DNA of 64,000 nucleotides from Desmodesmus armatus. Its lineage: Eukaryota > Chlorophyta > Chlorophyceae > Sphaeropleales > Scenedesmaceae. Positions within the stretch are counted from its first letter, which is position 1. Each line of letters opens with the position of its first letter. This document shows, one piece after another, positions 36,395-49,500 of this stretch. A program made the translations under genes and the position numbers. A model generated the notes under the pieces. It ran no database searches and was not told the DNA's origin. It saw nothing but the letters and a program-made list of their open reading frames with translations. Location of the stretch: positions 372,001-436,000 of the forward strand of contig VIIQ02000048.1 in the NCBI GenBank assembly GCA_007449985.2, in the 5' to 3' direction.

Positions 36395-39300
36395 TTACTT
36401 GGAGGCGGGTCCTGCTGCCTGGTCCACAGCTGAAGGCAGATCGCTGGCAGGCAGCTTGCTGTCTACGTTTTTGTTCACAGCAGCAAAGTGTGCTGCATGC
36501 TCTGGGTTGACGTGCTCCTGCAGCACAGCAGAAGGGCTCTTGAACGGCACTGGCCTCTTCATCATGTCCTGCACACACACCAGCAACAGCAGGGGGCAAG
36601 GCAACCAGGTAACTGCTGTCAGAGAGTGTAAGAAAACAGCATGCAACATGGTGATGCCGCTTGCAGTTGACCGGGGACTGTCACTGCCTGGCAGGCGCAA
36701 GACGAATGCTGTGACGGCAGTGGAGAGTGCTGCTGCACATGAAGACAGGCTGCAATGGAACAGTGGCTCAGAACATGCACAACCAGGCATGGTCGCCTGG
36801 CGAACCTGCTGGCACTGCCTGCCAACCACACGATGGGTTGAGTGTAGTCACAAACACCACACCATCTAGTCCAACCCCCCAACCATTCAAGCACATGCCC
36901 ACCCAGCCACCTCCCACCCAGCCGCCTGCCCAAGCTGCCCGCCCACACCCACCAACATCACCCTCACCTGGAAAGCATCAGGGCAGTTGTCATACAACAC
37001 CTCATCCATCCTCCTGCGCTTCAGCACCACCCCAACCAAATCCATGCCAAAGTTGGCCAAGTACAGAAATAGGTAGCTGCACACACCAGCAATCACTCCG
37101 TAGGCGATGGAATACGTCAGAGGCATCACGACAATAGTGATGAAAGCTGGCACAGCCTGCCGCACATCTGCCCAATCAATATCGATAAGATTCTCCATCA
37201 TCATCGCTCCAACCAGAATGAGGGCGGGGCCAGTAGCAAAGGGCGGGATGCTGGCGATCAGGGGCATCAGGAAGAGGGATATAAAGAAGCCTATAGCTAC
37301 CACGATGGCTGTGATGCCGGTGCGGCCACCCTCACGGATGCCGCTGGCGCTCTCGATGTACACGGTCAGGGGGGCGCAGCCCAACAGAGAGCCGATGACG
37401 ACTGCAAGAAGGCAGGAAAGCAGGTAGGGGGTTGCTGAATGTCCCTGTCGTCTACAAGTACGAGCCAACTGAAGAGCCAACTGAATACAAAGCGCTAAAG
37501 TATCACCTGGCAAACTAGATACAGCGATCGCGGCTGGAAGGCGCGAGCAAGTAGTTTCTTGTGTCGGCAGTCCACCAGCACATGCAGTCAGCCCTGCCAG
37601 GATACTGTATTCAGAGCAATGATGCTGGGCACTCACTTGCAATGCCATCCACGCAGAAGGCAAACAGCTGGCGGGGGAAGGTCTTGTCCTTGTCATTCAC
37701 GAAACCAGGGATGCGCTGGCTGAGCATTGTGGCTGCAGGCAGCAGCAGCGGCAGCAGCAGCAGCAGCAGCAGCAGCAATGACAAAGAAGTGAACACGTCA
37801 ACCTTTCATGCCAACAAGCGTGCACCAGTGAGCACATTCCTTTTGTCCATTGGATTCCCTGGCAGGTACTTGACAGTCTTTGGGTTGCAGCAGTGGTTGC
37901 AACCACAGCAATTGCTGTTGGCATGCACACCACACTGCACAACACACTGCATGCATGACGCATGGCGCAGCAATGCTGCCTGGAGGCTGCTGCTGCTGCT
38001 GCCGCTGTCAGTGACTCACCCATGCTGAACAGTGTGCCTGTTGCATCCAGGAAGTCCAGGTACAGGAAGGTGATGAGCGCCACCCACAGCTCACTGCGCC
38101 CAAACGCTGCAAACGACCAGGCCAGCGTTGTCTTGCTGGCATCAGGGACAGCAACCACATTCTTGAAGTACTCAAAGCGCTCAACACCACCTGTGGCAAG
38201 GTATGCATGTGTATGCACAACAAGTGTCGTGTTGTCGAGGACAATCAGGTGCTTGTGTTGGTCACTAGCAACCACTGGCATGCAAGTTCCTGCTGTGTGA
38301 GGCCAACTGCACCTGCAACCATTGCCAGAATTAGAGTTTGGGGTTAGGGTTTAGGGTTTGGGGTTTAGGGGGAAGAGGGGGGTTTGGGGGGGGGGGTAGT
38401 TAGGGGCGGCCTCCATGGCTGGCAGTGACCACAACTCGCCGTGTTTCCTTGTGAGGCACAAGGCGTAAGGCGTAAGCATGCACGTTGCCCCATGAGCCTG
38501 GCACTACGAAACCTCCAGACACATGATTTTGCACTTATTGAACACTCGCTCAAACGCGCCTTCATGTCTGCTACGCAGCACTTGCACAGCCTGCTCCAGC
38601 AGCAGCAGTAGCAACAGCAGCACAAATGCCCACCTTTGACCTGTGAAGCTTCTCCGAAGTATGTTGCACCATGGTAAGGTATCCAGGATATGAAGGTGAC
38701 AAACAGGATGCCAACCATGATCGCACCCTTCACACGCCGGCCCATCAGCAGCACCATCAAGGCGAGACCAGCAACACCCAACCAAAGGCTGGGGTTATGC
38801 AGCCGCTTGCCCTGCAGCCGAAAAACAGCCGCGTAAACAGCACAGGTCAGCAAGTGACACAGCTGTGAGCTGAAAATGCTGCTGCTCGGTGTGCCCCTGC
38901 CCAAAAATTAATTTACTGTCACACCAACCTGCTGCACCTCTGCGCAGCAGTTGCAACTAATGCAAGTTGCAGACCTGCACTGGGCTGGTAGCTGCCACCG
39001 TCGAACCCATGGCCTAGCCACCACCTATCTGTCACCCTGCCTTTTTCACTGCTACCAATGCTCACACTTTCACCTCCCCTCCATGCCTATCTCATCCCTC
39101 AACGTTCCCTTCCATGCCTCTGCCCCTGCCCTGCTGTCCACATCACCCACTCTCTCTGCCCCTTTCCCTATCCCACTGCCCCTTCCAAGTCCTGACGATG
39201 CAACATGCAAAAATGAAGGGGGTCGTGTCTGCGCTGCGGTCATCAAATCCTGCAATAAGGCGGTCATCACATCCTGCAATTAGTAAGCCCTTATCGCTCG

Positions 39301-42218
39301 ATTCAAGATGGCTTTGTGATGCCCCTGCCCTTGCACCATTCCCCCTCCCAGCTGCACCTCAAAACTGCCAGGCTGGCCGCACCTGGCACATGTAGCTGGA
39401 TGATGGGGGGCCCAGGTTAGCTTCCATCAACCCTGTATCAGGGTTGTTGGCACACACAGCTGCTGTGGTGGTGTTGGCAATGCTGTACTGGTACACACGG
39501 TTCTGCAAGGGGCAGCCGCCTAGTGTCACCAGCGTGGCTGAGTTGTAGCCAATCAGACCAATGCCCTCACTGCCCTGCAGTCCAATGCTGCAGCAATAAG
39601 ACGCGCATGCAGCAGCAAACAACAGGTAGCGATCAGCCAGCATACGATAGAGACGCACCAGGGCATGCGCATGTTGTGTGACGGCCCCATACATGGCACT
39701 GCATCTATAGCTGAACTGCATGCGCTGTTGCAGCAGCCCGCTGATCGGCACTGACCTCACACACACATGTTTGTGCTGCTGGTGACTACTCTGGTATCCA
39801 ACAGCTGCAGCGCCAACCAGCGCATGCCAGGAAAAAAAGTGAGGCCAGCGCGCAAGCTGCGCCATGTGCAAAAGGTCGCCTTGCGCACCGGCAACACCAC
39901 CCACAGTCTCTGAGAGAGGTGCAGCTGCGCAACACACATGGGCAAGCATACATCACTTACAAGGCCAAGAACAGCCCGATGCCTCCTGCAGTTGCCAACA
40001 TGATTGACTTTGGCACCAGGCTGACCAGCCTGCCTCTCACTCCTGTGAGGCTGATGATGATGAAGATCCAACCCTCAATGAACACAGCAGCAAGGGCCTC
40101 CTGGTACGTGATCTGCAGCACGCAGCACGCGGAAGCAGGCAGCATCAAGAAGCGTGCACAACCTTGGGCTTGCGGCAGGCAGGTCTCTGCTGTAGCTTGC
40201 TTGCCACCTTCAGATACCCGTGCTACCTGCGCCCCACCCATCTTAACATCACTGTGCAACCCAAATAATGTGCGCTCACATATTCACAAGCTTATGGCAA
40301 CTTCCCCCACAGGCACACAGCCCTACGCAAGCGTAGGGCTCAGTGCAGCCAGTGGCACCCAGCACAAACACATCTCGTAAGTCAGTGTTCACCGCACTGA
40401 TCCTAAGTGCCTCACACACGCAGCCCTACCTTGCCAGTGCCCAGGTAGCCAACCACCGTGTACGCGAAGTAAGCGTTGATGCCTGCAACAGGCAGGGCCA
40501 CAAACAGCCTCAATCAGACCATTTGAAAATGCCATCTAGCCGCTACGATCACACGAGGCCCTCTGACCAGCATTGAGCGTCACCAGCCTACAATCAACAT
40601 GCAGCATAAGCATGTGGCAAGCTGGCATGCTGCTGGCCAGGCTGCTGCTGCGTGAGGTGCAGGAGGATGTGCTGAAGCAGTTTCAACTTCAACTTGGGCA
40701 CTCGCCCATGCCCGGCGCAACAGCCAGCGGCAGGTTGGCAACAGCTCCCATGAGGAAGCATGCCATCAGGGAGGTGGCTGCAGTGGCACTGATGATGCTG
40801 CGGCGCACTTCTTGCTGCAGAAGCAGCACAAAGCAGCAACAGCAGCACAGGAAGCAAGCACGACACAAGCTCAGGTGGACACAGCAGTCGGCACATCACA
40901 CCACTCAGCTGCAGGACAGTGCCACTTTCCGGGCACAGCTGTCTGTCTCTGCAAAAATTACATCACTTCTGCCAAATGAAATATCAGAAAGCACCGCAGT
41001 TGAGCGCTGCTCAGCAGCTGGCTCGTGGCCGTACCTGGCACGCTGCAAAGCCTGGGTCTGAGGTGAAACGACAGCCTGGCTGCCCAGCCTTGGGACCCTG
41101 GGAAGAAAAGAAGCATCATCGCAAGCTGTCAATGCTCTGATCAGCCACGAGTCAGGCCGTACATGTATGGCTTGTGCACGACGCCTCCTGAGCCAGGCCT
41201 GGCCGCCATTACAGACACTGCCACGCTCCAAAGCTGGGCCCAACAACTCACCGTACATTCAGCATCGGTACACTGCAGCAGAAACATACAGCACACACAA
41301 TGGAGTGTTTCAGCCTCAATAGTGTCGCACAGCCAAGCAAGAAGGGATGTATCACTCAGTAACTGATGTGTTGCACCAGTAGCTCTGCCCTGTAGCATGC
41401 AGCTGCAGGAAATTGACAGTATGCTGCATCAGGCACTTGCTATCACTGCTGCTCACCGTGCCGCCTGTATCTGCCAAGATCCCAGAGTTTACAGCAACTG
41501 CACAGCAGGTACAGGGCAGCACAGTACACGTCACTGGTGGGCGCGACGCGCACAGCGAGCAGCATGCATCCGTTGAACATGTGCACGTTAATTACCAGCC
41601 TCGGGGACCCAAACGGGTGCCGCTGCTGCTGTTGCTGCTGCTGACGCGCCTCGCTCTGCACTCAAATGAAAAGAGCCCGCTGTTGCCCACACTTCACATG
41701 CAGATTTTACAAAGGCATGTAATGGTTGTGCTGCTGCAGGTAATACAAAAGCTTGGAAGGGACGGAACTCAGAGGAGCGTGCACGTCATACGGGTGGCGG
41801 CCCCTAGATGCATTTAGATTAGTTAATATCAGTTTACTGACCCTGAAGACATGTGTTGTTGCCCTGCCCCGTCTTCCCCTACCCATTCAACTTCCGGACC
41901 TGCATTCTCTAGACATCCCAATACTTCTTTTTTTTCTTTTTTAAAGGCATTGTACTTACGGATGTAGCAGGTCTGCGGAAGGGACAGATGCAGAATCAGT
42001 GGATCATTCGTAATCAAATCGTGCGGCTGCACGATTGCAGCCGGGTGGCAACAGCAATAAACTATTATGTAGCAATGGCGAGAGTCACTTACGGTGAGAA
42101 ACGTGACCAGGCCTGCTCGTATCTCAGTGCTGAACGTGCTGCGACGGCCCTTGAGCTCAAAATAGCGCCCGACAGCGCTGTCAGCTACTTTATCATTCAG
42201 CGTGTGTACCCACCCCAT
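36395..42218 (-). CDS. AZG1: AZG-type purine permease (adenine/guanine/hypoxanthine)
   Basis: Proton-coupled nucleobase transporter of the NCS2/AzgA family, plasma membrane, about 12-14 helices. Fourteen minus-strand exons join in phase to 611 residues: 42218-42093, 41972-41960, 41497-41457, 41272-41252, 41097-41035, 40814-40706, 40482-40430, 40112-39961, 39587-39383, 38811-38634, 38190-38020, 37732-37637, 37401-36968, 36568-36395 (TAA). Signatures: GRRSTFSTEIRAG, YILAVNSGILADTGGT, ANLPLAVAPGMGINAYFAYT, AVFIEGWIF, GIGLIGYNSATLVTLGGCP, DFLDATGTL, VIGSLLG, SASGIREGGRTG and MPLTYSIAYG. Two exons are only 13 and 21 nt, and the intron after 40706 starts with GC. An ATG at 42269 would add 17 residues. 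Confidence 0.94.
38336..38371 (+). repeat. Interstitial telomere-like repeats (TTTAGGG type)
   Basis: Degenerate head-to-tail units ttaggg, tttaggg and tttgggg within the permease intron 38191-38633's downstream side (38191-38633 on the plus strand). TTTAGGG is the plant and common green algal telomere repeat, whereas Chlamydomonas uses TTTTAGGG. Confidence 0.75.
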
Positions 42219-42720
42219 GGCAGCCCAGAACGAGACAAGCAGCCGTAGCTGATCAGTGAGCAGTTGCACGTGTCGGTGATTCCTAGCTCGGTGAACTACA
42301 ACGAAAGACTGAGCTTTCGTGCTGTTGAGAGCAGCTCAATAACGTGTTGAGCACACTGTACGCTGGGAGGCACACCAGCAGACACATGCCCTGAACCTGA
42401 ATTGTACCCTGTCACAGGCTGCCAAGGTGCTTGCAACCCAATTGGCCCACGAAAACGTCGCACTAACAGCAACAGGTCACAGTCATCAAAACAAGCGGAT
42501 GCCTGTGATGGCGGGTCAGACAGGCTATGCTGCTTCGCTCATGATGAATCACTGCTGACTCAGCAGACTCCGCAACACGCATTGCACTGCATCACTGCTG
42601 GTCCTGCCCATTGGCCCCCAGTCTCCTTGTGTGGGCAGCACGCCACACGCTGCTAGGCCCTTCAGGCATCAGCACGTGCCATCGCTTGCCAGCAGCTGCA
42701 GGGCTCGTTGCACTACACCG
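42219..42720. other. Intergenic: permease promoter and Vps55 3' UTR
   Basis: About 500 bases between the permease start and the Vps55 stop, both on the minus strand. No gene is supported. Confidence 0.6.
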
Positions 42721-44632
42721 CTAGAAGTAGCCGATGCTGCTCATGCTGTCTCTGCTGCTGAAGTAGTCATAGGTGATGATGGTGGCGCCAAGGACAAACA
42801 CGGCAGCCAGCTCCATTATCAAGGCACCTGACGTGATGACCTGCAGGCAGCCAGCGCCACAACACAATAACTCAGTGCCCACTCCCACAGATGTCGCAAT
42901 CGCTCTGCGCCACGACAGCCAGCTGCCTGCAATGCTGGTGTTGCTGCAATGTTGCTGTAATACAGATTTTGTTATGCTGCTCAAACATGTCTTGGCGATG
43001 AGCTGCATGACCTAAGCCCATATGATGTCTGCTGGTGCGTGCCTCATCACACCAAGCCTCTGCTGACCTGTGCATGCGCCAGGATGGCTGGTATTGCGAT
43101 TGAGCCCACGGCCGAAAATCCTGTCAAAAACTTGCCAGCATCAATCCACCTGCGACATACACAAGCACAATGGTCAAACTTCTGCAGCAAGAAAAGTGTG
43201 TCATTGCTGCAGCCTGCGTGACACTGACGCCGAAGGCTTCCAGTAACGGTTGTGTTGATGAAAATCAGTGATGGCATTGTGGCTGCTAGAGCTGCATCTG
43301 AGATGAACTTGACAAAGCCATCAAGCAGTCTGGTGATGTAGCCTTTGTTGACATAAGCGCCGTACCAGTTGCTGCTCAGCATGCTGCCTGCCCCCCCCCT
43401 CCCACGCACACACACAACTCGTACGGTAGCAGCCAGCACATAGCTGGCGCTTGGCCCTACTCCCTCGCTGCCCCAACCCTCACACGATTCCCAACACTCC
43501 CTGAGACCATGACGATAAGACGAGCAACGCCACAATGCAGTCGGATTGGCGCCCCATCTTTTCGCCTGCTCCTGCTCCCTCCCCCGCTTCTGCCCCTTCC
43601 CCCACTGTAAAGCCTCCAGCCATGCAAGCTTCCTTTCCCCCACCACGCTGCAGTCACAACACCCAGTAAGCCCCTGTGAGCTCACCCACTGGCCAGCGAA
43701 CTAGAGCCATAATCTGAACCAGTTGACCCAAAGAAGAGGTAGGGCATGGGCACCAGCACATACATCAGCCCAGTCAACATCGGCCACCAGTTCCTCCATA
43801 GCACACAGCCCTGCAGGGAACAGCACACACCATGCACCATCAGGCACTGAGTGAATTTTGCGTTGCTGCAGGGTACTGGATCTACGTTGAGCTGCTGCTG
43901 CAGCTGATGAAGCTGTTGGCATTGCTGCAGTGGAGCAATGGCTAACCAACCTGTGCTTGTTGTTGACTGGATAACCCACCTCAAAAGCTCTGACGACAGG
44001 CTGGCAGTGCCTGTCATCAAGGCCGAACTGGACACACCCGGCACACTGGTGGGGACACACTGCATGTAGGGCTCGCTCGGCTGTGCTGTCGAGTCCTCTG
44101 CACGTGTTGAGGGCTAGGATGTGCTGTTTTTAACAAGTTTTAGACACTGAACTTGAAGACAGCCTGTGCTCACCAAGATCTGCAGCAGGAGTCCTGTGCT
44201 GAACATCAACGCCAGCACCAGGATGCTGCAGATAGCCAGCCAAGAAACCACAGGGCATCAGCAGTCAGGGGGCAGGAGGGCCAGGAGGGAGTATGGTTGT
44301 TTGCATGAAATGCCGTGTGCATGTACTCTCATGGTTTGTAGACGCTGGCAAAGCAGTGACGATGACATGGACGGGCTGCATGCACCGAGTGCTGAGCCAC
44401 AACATCATTAGCTTCCAGGCATCAGTGGCTTGCAGACAAGCGGGTCACTGTACGTGGGTGCAGGTGTGCTGCCTCGGCACAACACAACCAGCTGCTACTT
44501 GAGGTTAACCGTGGGCACTCACACTGCAGAAGCGGCAGGCACACCAGCACACCACAGCAGATGACCACAGCAAGGGCGAGTAAGCAGAGCACACACGTCA
44601 ACTGCATTGGTGCTCAACAGGGGCGAGTGCAT
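42721..44632 (-). CDS. VPS55: Vps55/LEPROT family endosomal membrane protein
   Basis: Four-helix protein of late endosomes that works with Vps68 in sorting to the vacuole. Secure minus-strand exons: 44225-44174, 43810-43686, 43149-43068, 42840-42721 (TAG), all in phase. They give LMFSTGLLLQIL, then WRNWWPMLTGLMYVLVPMP, GWIDAGKFLTGFSAVGSIAIP and a last helix VFVLGATIITYDYF, matching plant Vps55 in order and length. The N-terminal exon is less sure. An ATG at 44632 with exon 44632-44523 closes the phase (162 residues in all), but its sequence (MHSPLLSTNAVDVC) is unlike known N-termini, and the family usually has about 140 residues. Another short first exon further upstream is possible. Confidence 0.88.
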
Positions 44633-46102
44633 GGAGTCATGGACACAATCAGATGTGAGATAACATAACAAACCTCTTGAGTCATGTATTGCCATCCTGT
44701 CAGCTTGCAGCAGCTGACGCTGCTTTTAAGCTGGTGCGCAACAGCAGCAGGTCCTACAACTTTGTGCACAAGCCTGAGCAACCCGCCTTTGCGGCCTTTA
44801 GAAAGCTAAGCGGAGTTATTGATGTTCGATGAACTGGCACACAGGCTTAGGCTGCCGAGAAGGAAGATCACAGGCAGAAATTCGGGACAGGCAGATCAGG
44901 GGCGTGGTGCAGTACGTTCAAGCGCCCCTGCCTCGTTTGTGCCACACTGCTCAGGTACACCTAGTACATTCTCAAGTGTCTTTGGGGGTAAGGATGCCCA
45001 CGGCCTTGGCAGACGAGGGGACATGAACGCCATTCATGGCTGCAACATGGAAGTGTGCTTTAGTGTCCCAAACGTTGCTTTCACGTTTCCAGTACACCAC
45101 TTTGAGGAGATGTTTCTGTGCTATCTGTGCTAGCAAAGCTGTGTTAGCTTGAGAAGCAGACACTCCTGGACAGCAGTGACCTGTGCCAGCCTGGCAAGGT
45201 GAGTGCCCAAGGTATGCAGTGCAACAGCATGAGCAGCAGGGACCACCAAATTGCCATCCTCAGCATACTGTCAGCAGAAATTCGTACCATTCACGTCTGT
45301 CGCCAACCAGGTGGTCACACAAACAGCTGGTCAGTGCGTTGTGCAGCAATTGTGTGGGTGAATGCCACACCACATGCAGTCATACCACAGCACATGGTCT
45401 CCGCCAGACCACATAATACCCACTCTCAATACTCGGTGTCACGTCACAGGCATGCCAGCAAGACATGCCTGCAACCCAGTTGAGAGGAAAGTGCAGTGTG
45501 CATGCCAACCACACCTGTCTGCTCTGACAGTGTTCAGGTGCTGCAGCATGGGCCATGACTGCCACTGGCACAGCAACAAAGCAGTGAACCTAGGCTGCAC
45601 CAGTGTCTGGTGCAGACAACAATTGCCACAAATGCAGCACAGAGCCGACAAAACTTTTTGTCTCGAAGTGGCACAGTGGCACAGTTGGGCGTTGGCTGGC
45701 AGCTATCAGATGAAAAGGGGCGGCAGGAAACACGCAAGGGTAGTACAGCGCATCGACTGTGTGCCAGCCGGGCAGGGCCCAGGCTGCCACTGGCACTGGG
45801 TTACCCCACACCAGGCTCCTTCCAAGGTCATCATCACACTGTGCCAATTGAAGGCATACGTCATACAGACGAAGGTGACAGCAAGGCAGAGCAGCAGCTG
45901 CAGACACTGATGCGTCACACAGTGCTGGTGCTTGAGGGTGCTGTTAATTGCAGCTTGATGAAGTGCTGATGATAGCCATGACCATACTAGCCCAGGTGCC
46001 AAGCATCCACTCCAAAGGTGCAGCTCCGCGCTGCAGTGGGCTGGCCCGCACGGCCCCACAGCTCCACCAGACACCTCCCTCAACAGGAGCCTCGTGAGGG
46101 CC
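44633..46102. other. Intergenic or unresolved, no gene recognised
   Basis: About 1.5 kb with only short chance reading frames on both strands. The Vps55 promoter should be near the left edge. I see no domain, RNA gene or mobile-element hallmark. Confidence 0.5.
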
Positions 46103-46443
46103 TCATGCAATGCTGCCAGCACTGTCACGAGGCTCGCCAGCCCTCATGCTGAACTTAACAAGCAGCAGGTCAGCCAGCAGGTTGTAGGCCTCCTGTGAGG
46201 TCTCCTTGGGCAGTTTAATGGTGCGGCGTGTGCTTGCAGTTGGACTTGCAACAGCCTGGTGGGCCCAGTGGGCCCTCATGCCATGTGCACTTGCACCATG
46301 CGGAGTGAGTGCGGGGAAGGTTCTGAATCTCCTTAAGAGTGTAATCGGCAAAGTTGTTTCGAGTCTCAAGAGTGATCTGACAGTTTCTTCAACAGCCAGG
46401 TTTGACCGGGCGATCAAGACCGAGACAACTAGAAAGATCCCCA
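46103..46443 (-). CDS. Small hypothetical membrane protein
   Basis: Open frame of 113 codons from the ATG at 46443, head-to-head with the riboflavin gene at 46529. It starts with a membrane segment (MGIFLVVSVLIARS), then a region with Arg and Leu (SLLRLETTLPITLLRRF) and a polar C-terminal part with LPKETSQEAYNLLADLLL. The frame stays open upstream through RFWRHRDSLLLLKVFIV, where a splice acceptor (tgcctcag) sits at about 46,502, so the real first exon may overlap the other gene on the opposite strand. No family recognised; it could be a chance frame. Confidence 0.3.
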
Positions 46444-46528
46444 TGACGATGAACACTTTCAGCAGCAAAAGGCTGTCTCTGTGCCGCCAGAATCTCGCCT
46501 GAGGCACAACAGTCTGTGACGTGATCTG

Positions 46529-49500
46529 ATGGTTGAGACAGCTGTCACCACGGGCTCTGTTGAAGCAGCATTGCAGGCGCTCAGGGATGGAAAGCCTGTG
46601 TGCATTCTTGATTCCAGGTGTGGCAATGCAGTGGGTGGATGCACCAACAACAGCACAACCCATCATGCACAAATGAGCAGTGCAAGTGTGCATGGATTCT
46701 GGCCAGCCAACATCTCTCCTCATGCCACCCTCCTTGCAGGACTCGTGAGGGTGAGACAGACATATACTTCTCAGGGCTGTTGACGCATGCTCCTCAGCTG
46801 CGCATGCTGCGCACACAAGCAGGGGGCGAGCTGTACATAGCAGTCGGCCATGAGGTGCGCCGCAGGAGAGTCAGCAGTAGACTTGGTAGATTATGGCAGT
46901 CCAGCCTAGACCCAGGCGTTAGTATCCAGCGACTGCATCCCTCATGTTGGCAACAACGTAACAGGAGCAGCAGGAGCATTGCATTGCAATCAAACAGGAC
47001 ACAGCACGGCGTGGTGCTGTGGCGCATCCCATCCGTTGGCCCAATCCAGTGATCCAGTCCATTGGAGGTGCAGTTTAGGGGATGTCACCACCAAAGGGAC
47101 TGAGCCATTAGTATTCCAACTGCAGCATGGAGGCTTCCTTCATGGAGTCTGCCTGCTTCAAGCTGCCTTAGCACAGTCAGACGTTGACTCAGAGGCCTGG
47201 CAGCAGCTACACCCTGCTGTAGCTGGGCTGTCTTTAAGTACTGGTTATTCCAACCTACAACCACCTGCCAGCAGGCCCCCTGATGCCAGGGCAACACAGC
47301 AACCTGCCACCTGCCCTGTCTACTTTGCGATCGTTGTGATATGTGTGAACAGGTGTCTAAGGCGTTTGGGCTGCCATATGCGGGGACGGCTATGCGCGAG
47401 GCTGCCGGCAAGTGGCCAGTGCTGACAGGCATGGGCAAGTTAGATGGGGAGATGTGCCAGGTCTGTCACAGTTGCCTCTTGCAGCAGGCCGCTATCATGG
47501 GCTTCTCAGCCCAACTGTCCTGGCAATGTATCAGCCGATATGTTCGTCAGTGCATTCTCAGATGAGCACTACGATGACTATTCAGATGCGTTTTATGATG
47601 CTGATGCCCCATGAGCCTCATTGGCTCCCTACGGGGTGTTCAGGCTCAGCCTGAACCATGTAACAGTAACAGTAACAGTGTCAGCTGCTGTAGCCGTCCA
47701 GCCTGCTGTACAGCTAGTCAGCCTCAATGTGTAGCTGGAGGTTGCTGCCACACAGCAGCACTCGCTCATCATGTATCAAGCCTAGGTTGTGATTCACCAC
47801 AGCTTGGGTCTCTGAAGCTGACTGTCTAGGCAGCCATTTGCCTGTTCGCAGCAGTGCGCCTGGGACTGTCTAGCAGCGTGTGCAGCAGCATCACAAACCC
47901 AGTGCTGGCAGCTGGCAATGACTGTTGTTACAACCAGAGAGCTGCACTGCAACATCACTGCTGTGCATCAGTCCAGCAAGTGTGTTGGTTCTTTAGGGAT
48001 GCTCTGTCCTGCCCACCAATTGTAGTGCGCTACGCAGTACCTAAAGCTTCACGCTTCCAAGGGTCCCACTGTTGCTGATGCTTTTGCCATTGTCTGTCCT
48101 TGCTGGCTGGCTGGTTGCTGCAGGGCTCTTGCTCTGTGGGTGTCTCGTTGGACCACCGCTCAACCAAGACCGGGGCACCTGATGATGAGCGCAGCCTCAC
48201 AGTGCGGCGGCTGGCAGAGCTGTACCAGGAGGTAACTAGGGCTGATTTGCATTTTGAATGTTGTATTTCGAGGGGAAGCGGATAGGAGCTTTTACTTCAG
48301 GCATTGGTGGCCACAGGGGCACTGGCAACTGTACGCTGGGACAGCAGTTCAGTGCAATGGCGGCTGCTGCATTGCCGCATATGAGTGTGGCAGTCTCTTT
48401 TTGGGGCCAAGCAAACGGGACACAGCATGCGCAGCGGCACAGCAGGCAAGTGCTGTTAGCATGCTGTCAGTCATAATCAAGAATTTCCACGCTTTATCAG
48501 CAGTGGTGATGTCACGATATGCCCTGGTGGTGCTCCTTACCCCACGCCCTGATGTTGATGTTATGCTCTCGCAGGTGCAGCAGCAGCAGCTGCCAGTGCA
48601 GGAGGCTGGCGAGAGGCTGGGCGCTGAGTACCACGTGCCAGGCCACATCTTCCTGTGCCAGGAGAACCCCAAGGGCCTTTCCCTGCGCAGGTGAGGCGTC
48701 TTGGTTGACACATGATGTGTGTAGACACAGGGAGTGCATCCAGCCAATGCGGTCGATCGACCATCTCATTTTCCAAGGATTCCGAAGTGTGTATGACACT
48801 AAGCTTGACACTGGCGATACCTGAGTGTGTAGGTCTACGTATGCTTTGCTGTAGCAGGCAGCATGGGTTTTTGATTACCAGTGAAGGTTTTGATGCAGTC
48901 GCAGTGATGGGGGCCTGTGCCCACCCAACATGGCCTGTGTGAATGCCTTCTATGGGCATTGCGTTCCTGTTTGTTAGCGTGTCTCTATCCATTGTTAGTG
49001 CCGGATCTTGCCATGGTAGAAGCCAGCAGCAGCTAGCCTGGCATGGAGGGTAGAGTGGATAGCTAGCATGGCTGGCAGGGTAGCTTTTTGGCAGTGCAGA
49101 AGTGCAAGTGTCAAGCTTGTTGAGGCATGCAGAGTAACAGTACAGTGCATTCAACTACAGCCTGTAAGAATGGTGTTTGCAGACAGAGTCACAGAAACCC
49201 ATCCTTGGCACTAACCAACACGCCTTACTCGCCAGTTATGGGGGGGAGGTTGTTACAAGTGGATACTTTCACCGCTGAGCGGTACTCTCCACACGGGATG
49301 AACTGGGAAGACACACCTGCAAGAAAAACCTGCAGCAAGACCGGCAAACAAGACCAGCCCCCCAAAAAAAAAACACCACCAAGGGCAACTGCCACACACA
49401 CCAGGTATAGGATCGTGCATTCATGACTCAGCTGCAAGCTGGTAGTCTCCACACACCGTGCACGCACACACATGGGTCAGTCTTTCAGACAAGTCTCAAC

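Noticed and set aside
44523..44607. Start of Vps55 at the hydrophobic frame with ATG 44607
   Set aside because: It looks like a membrane helix but ends in the wrong phase for the next exon; the overlapping frame from 44632 fits the phase, though its sequence is also unconvincing.
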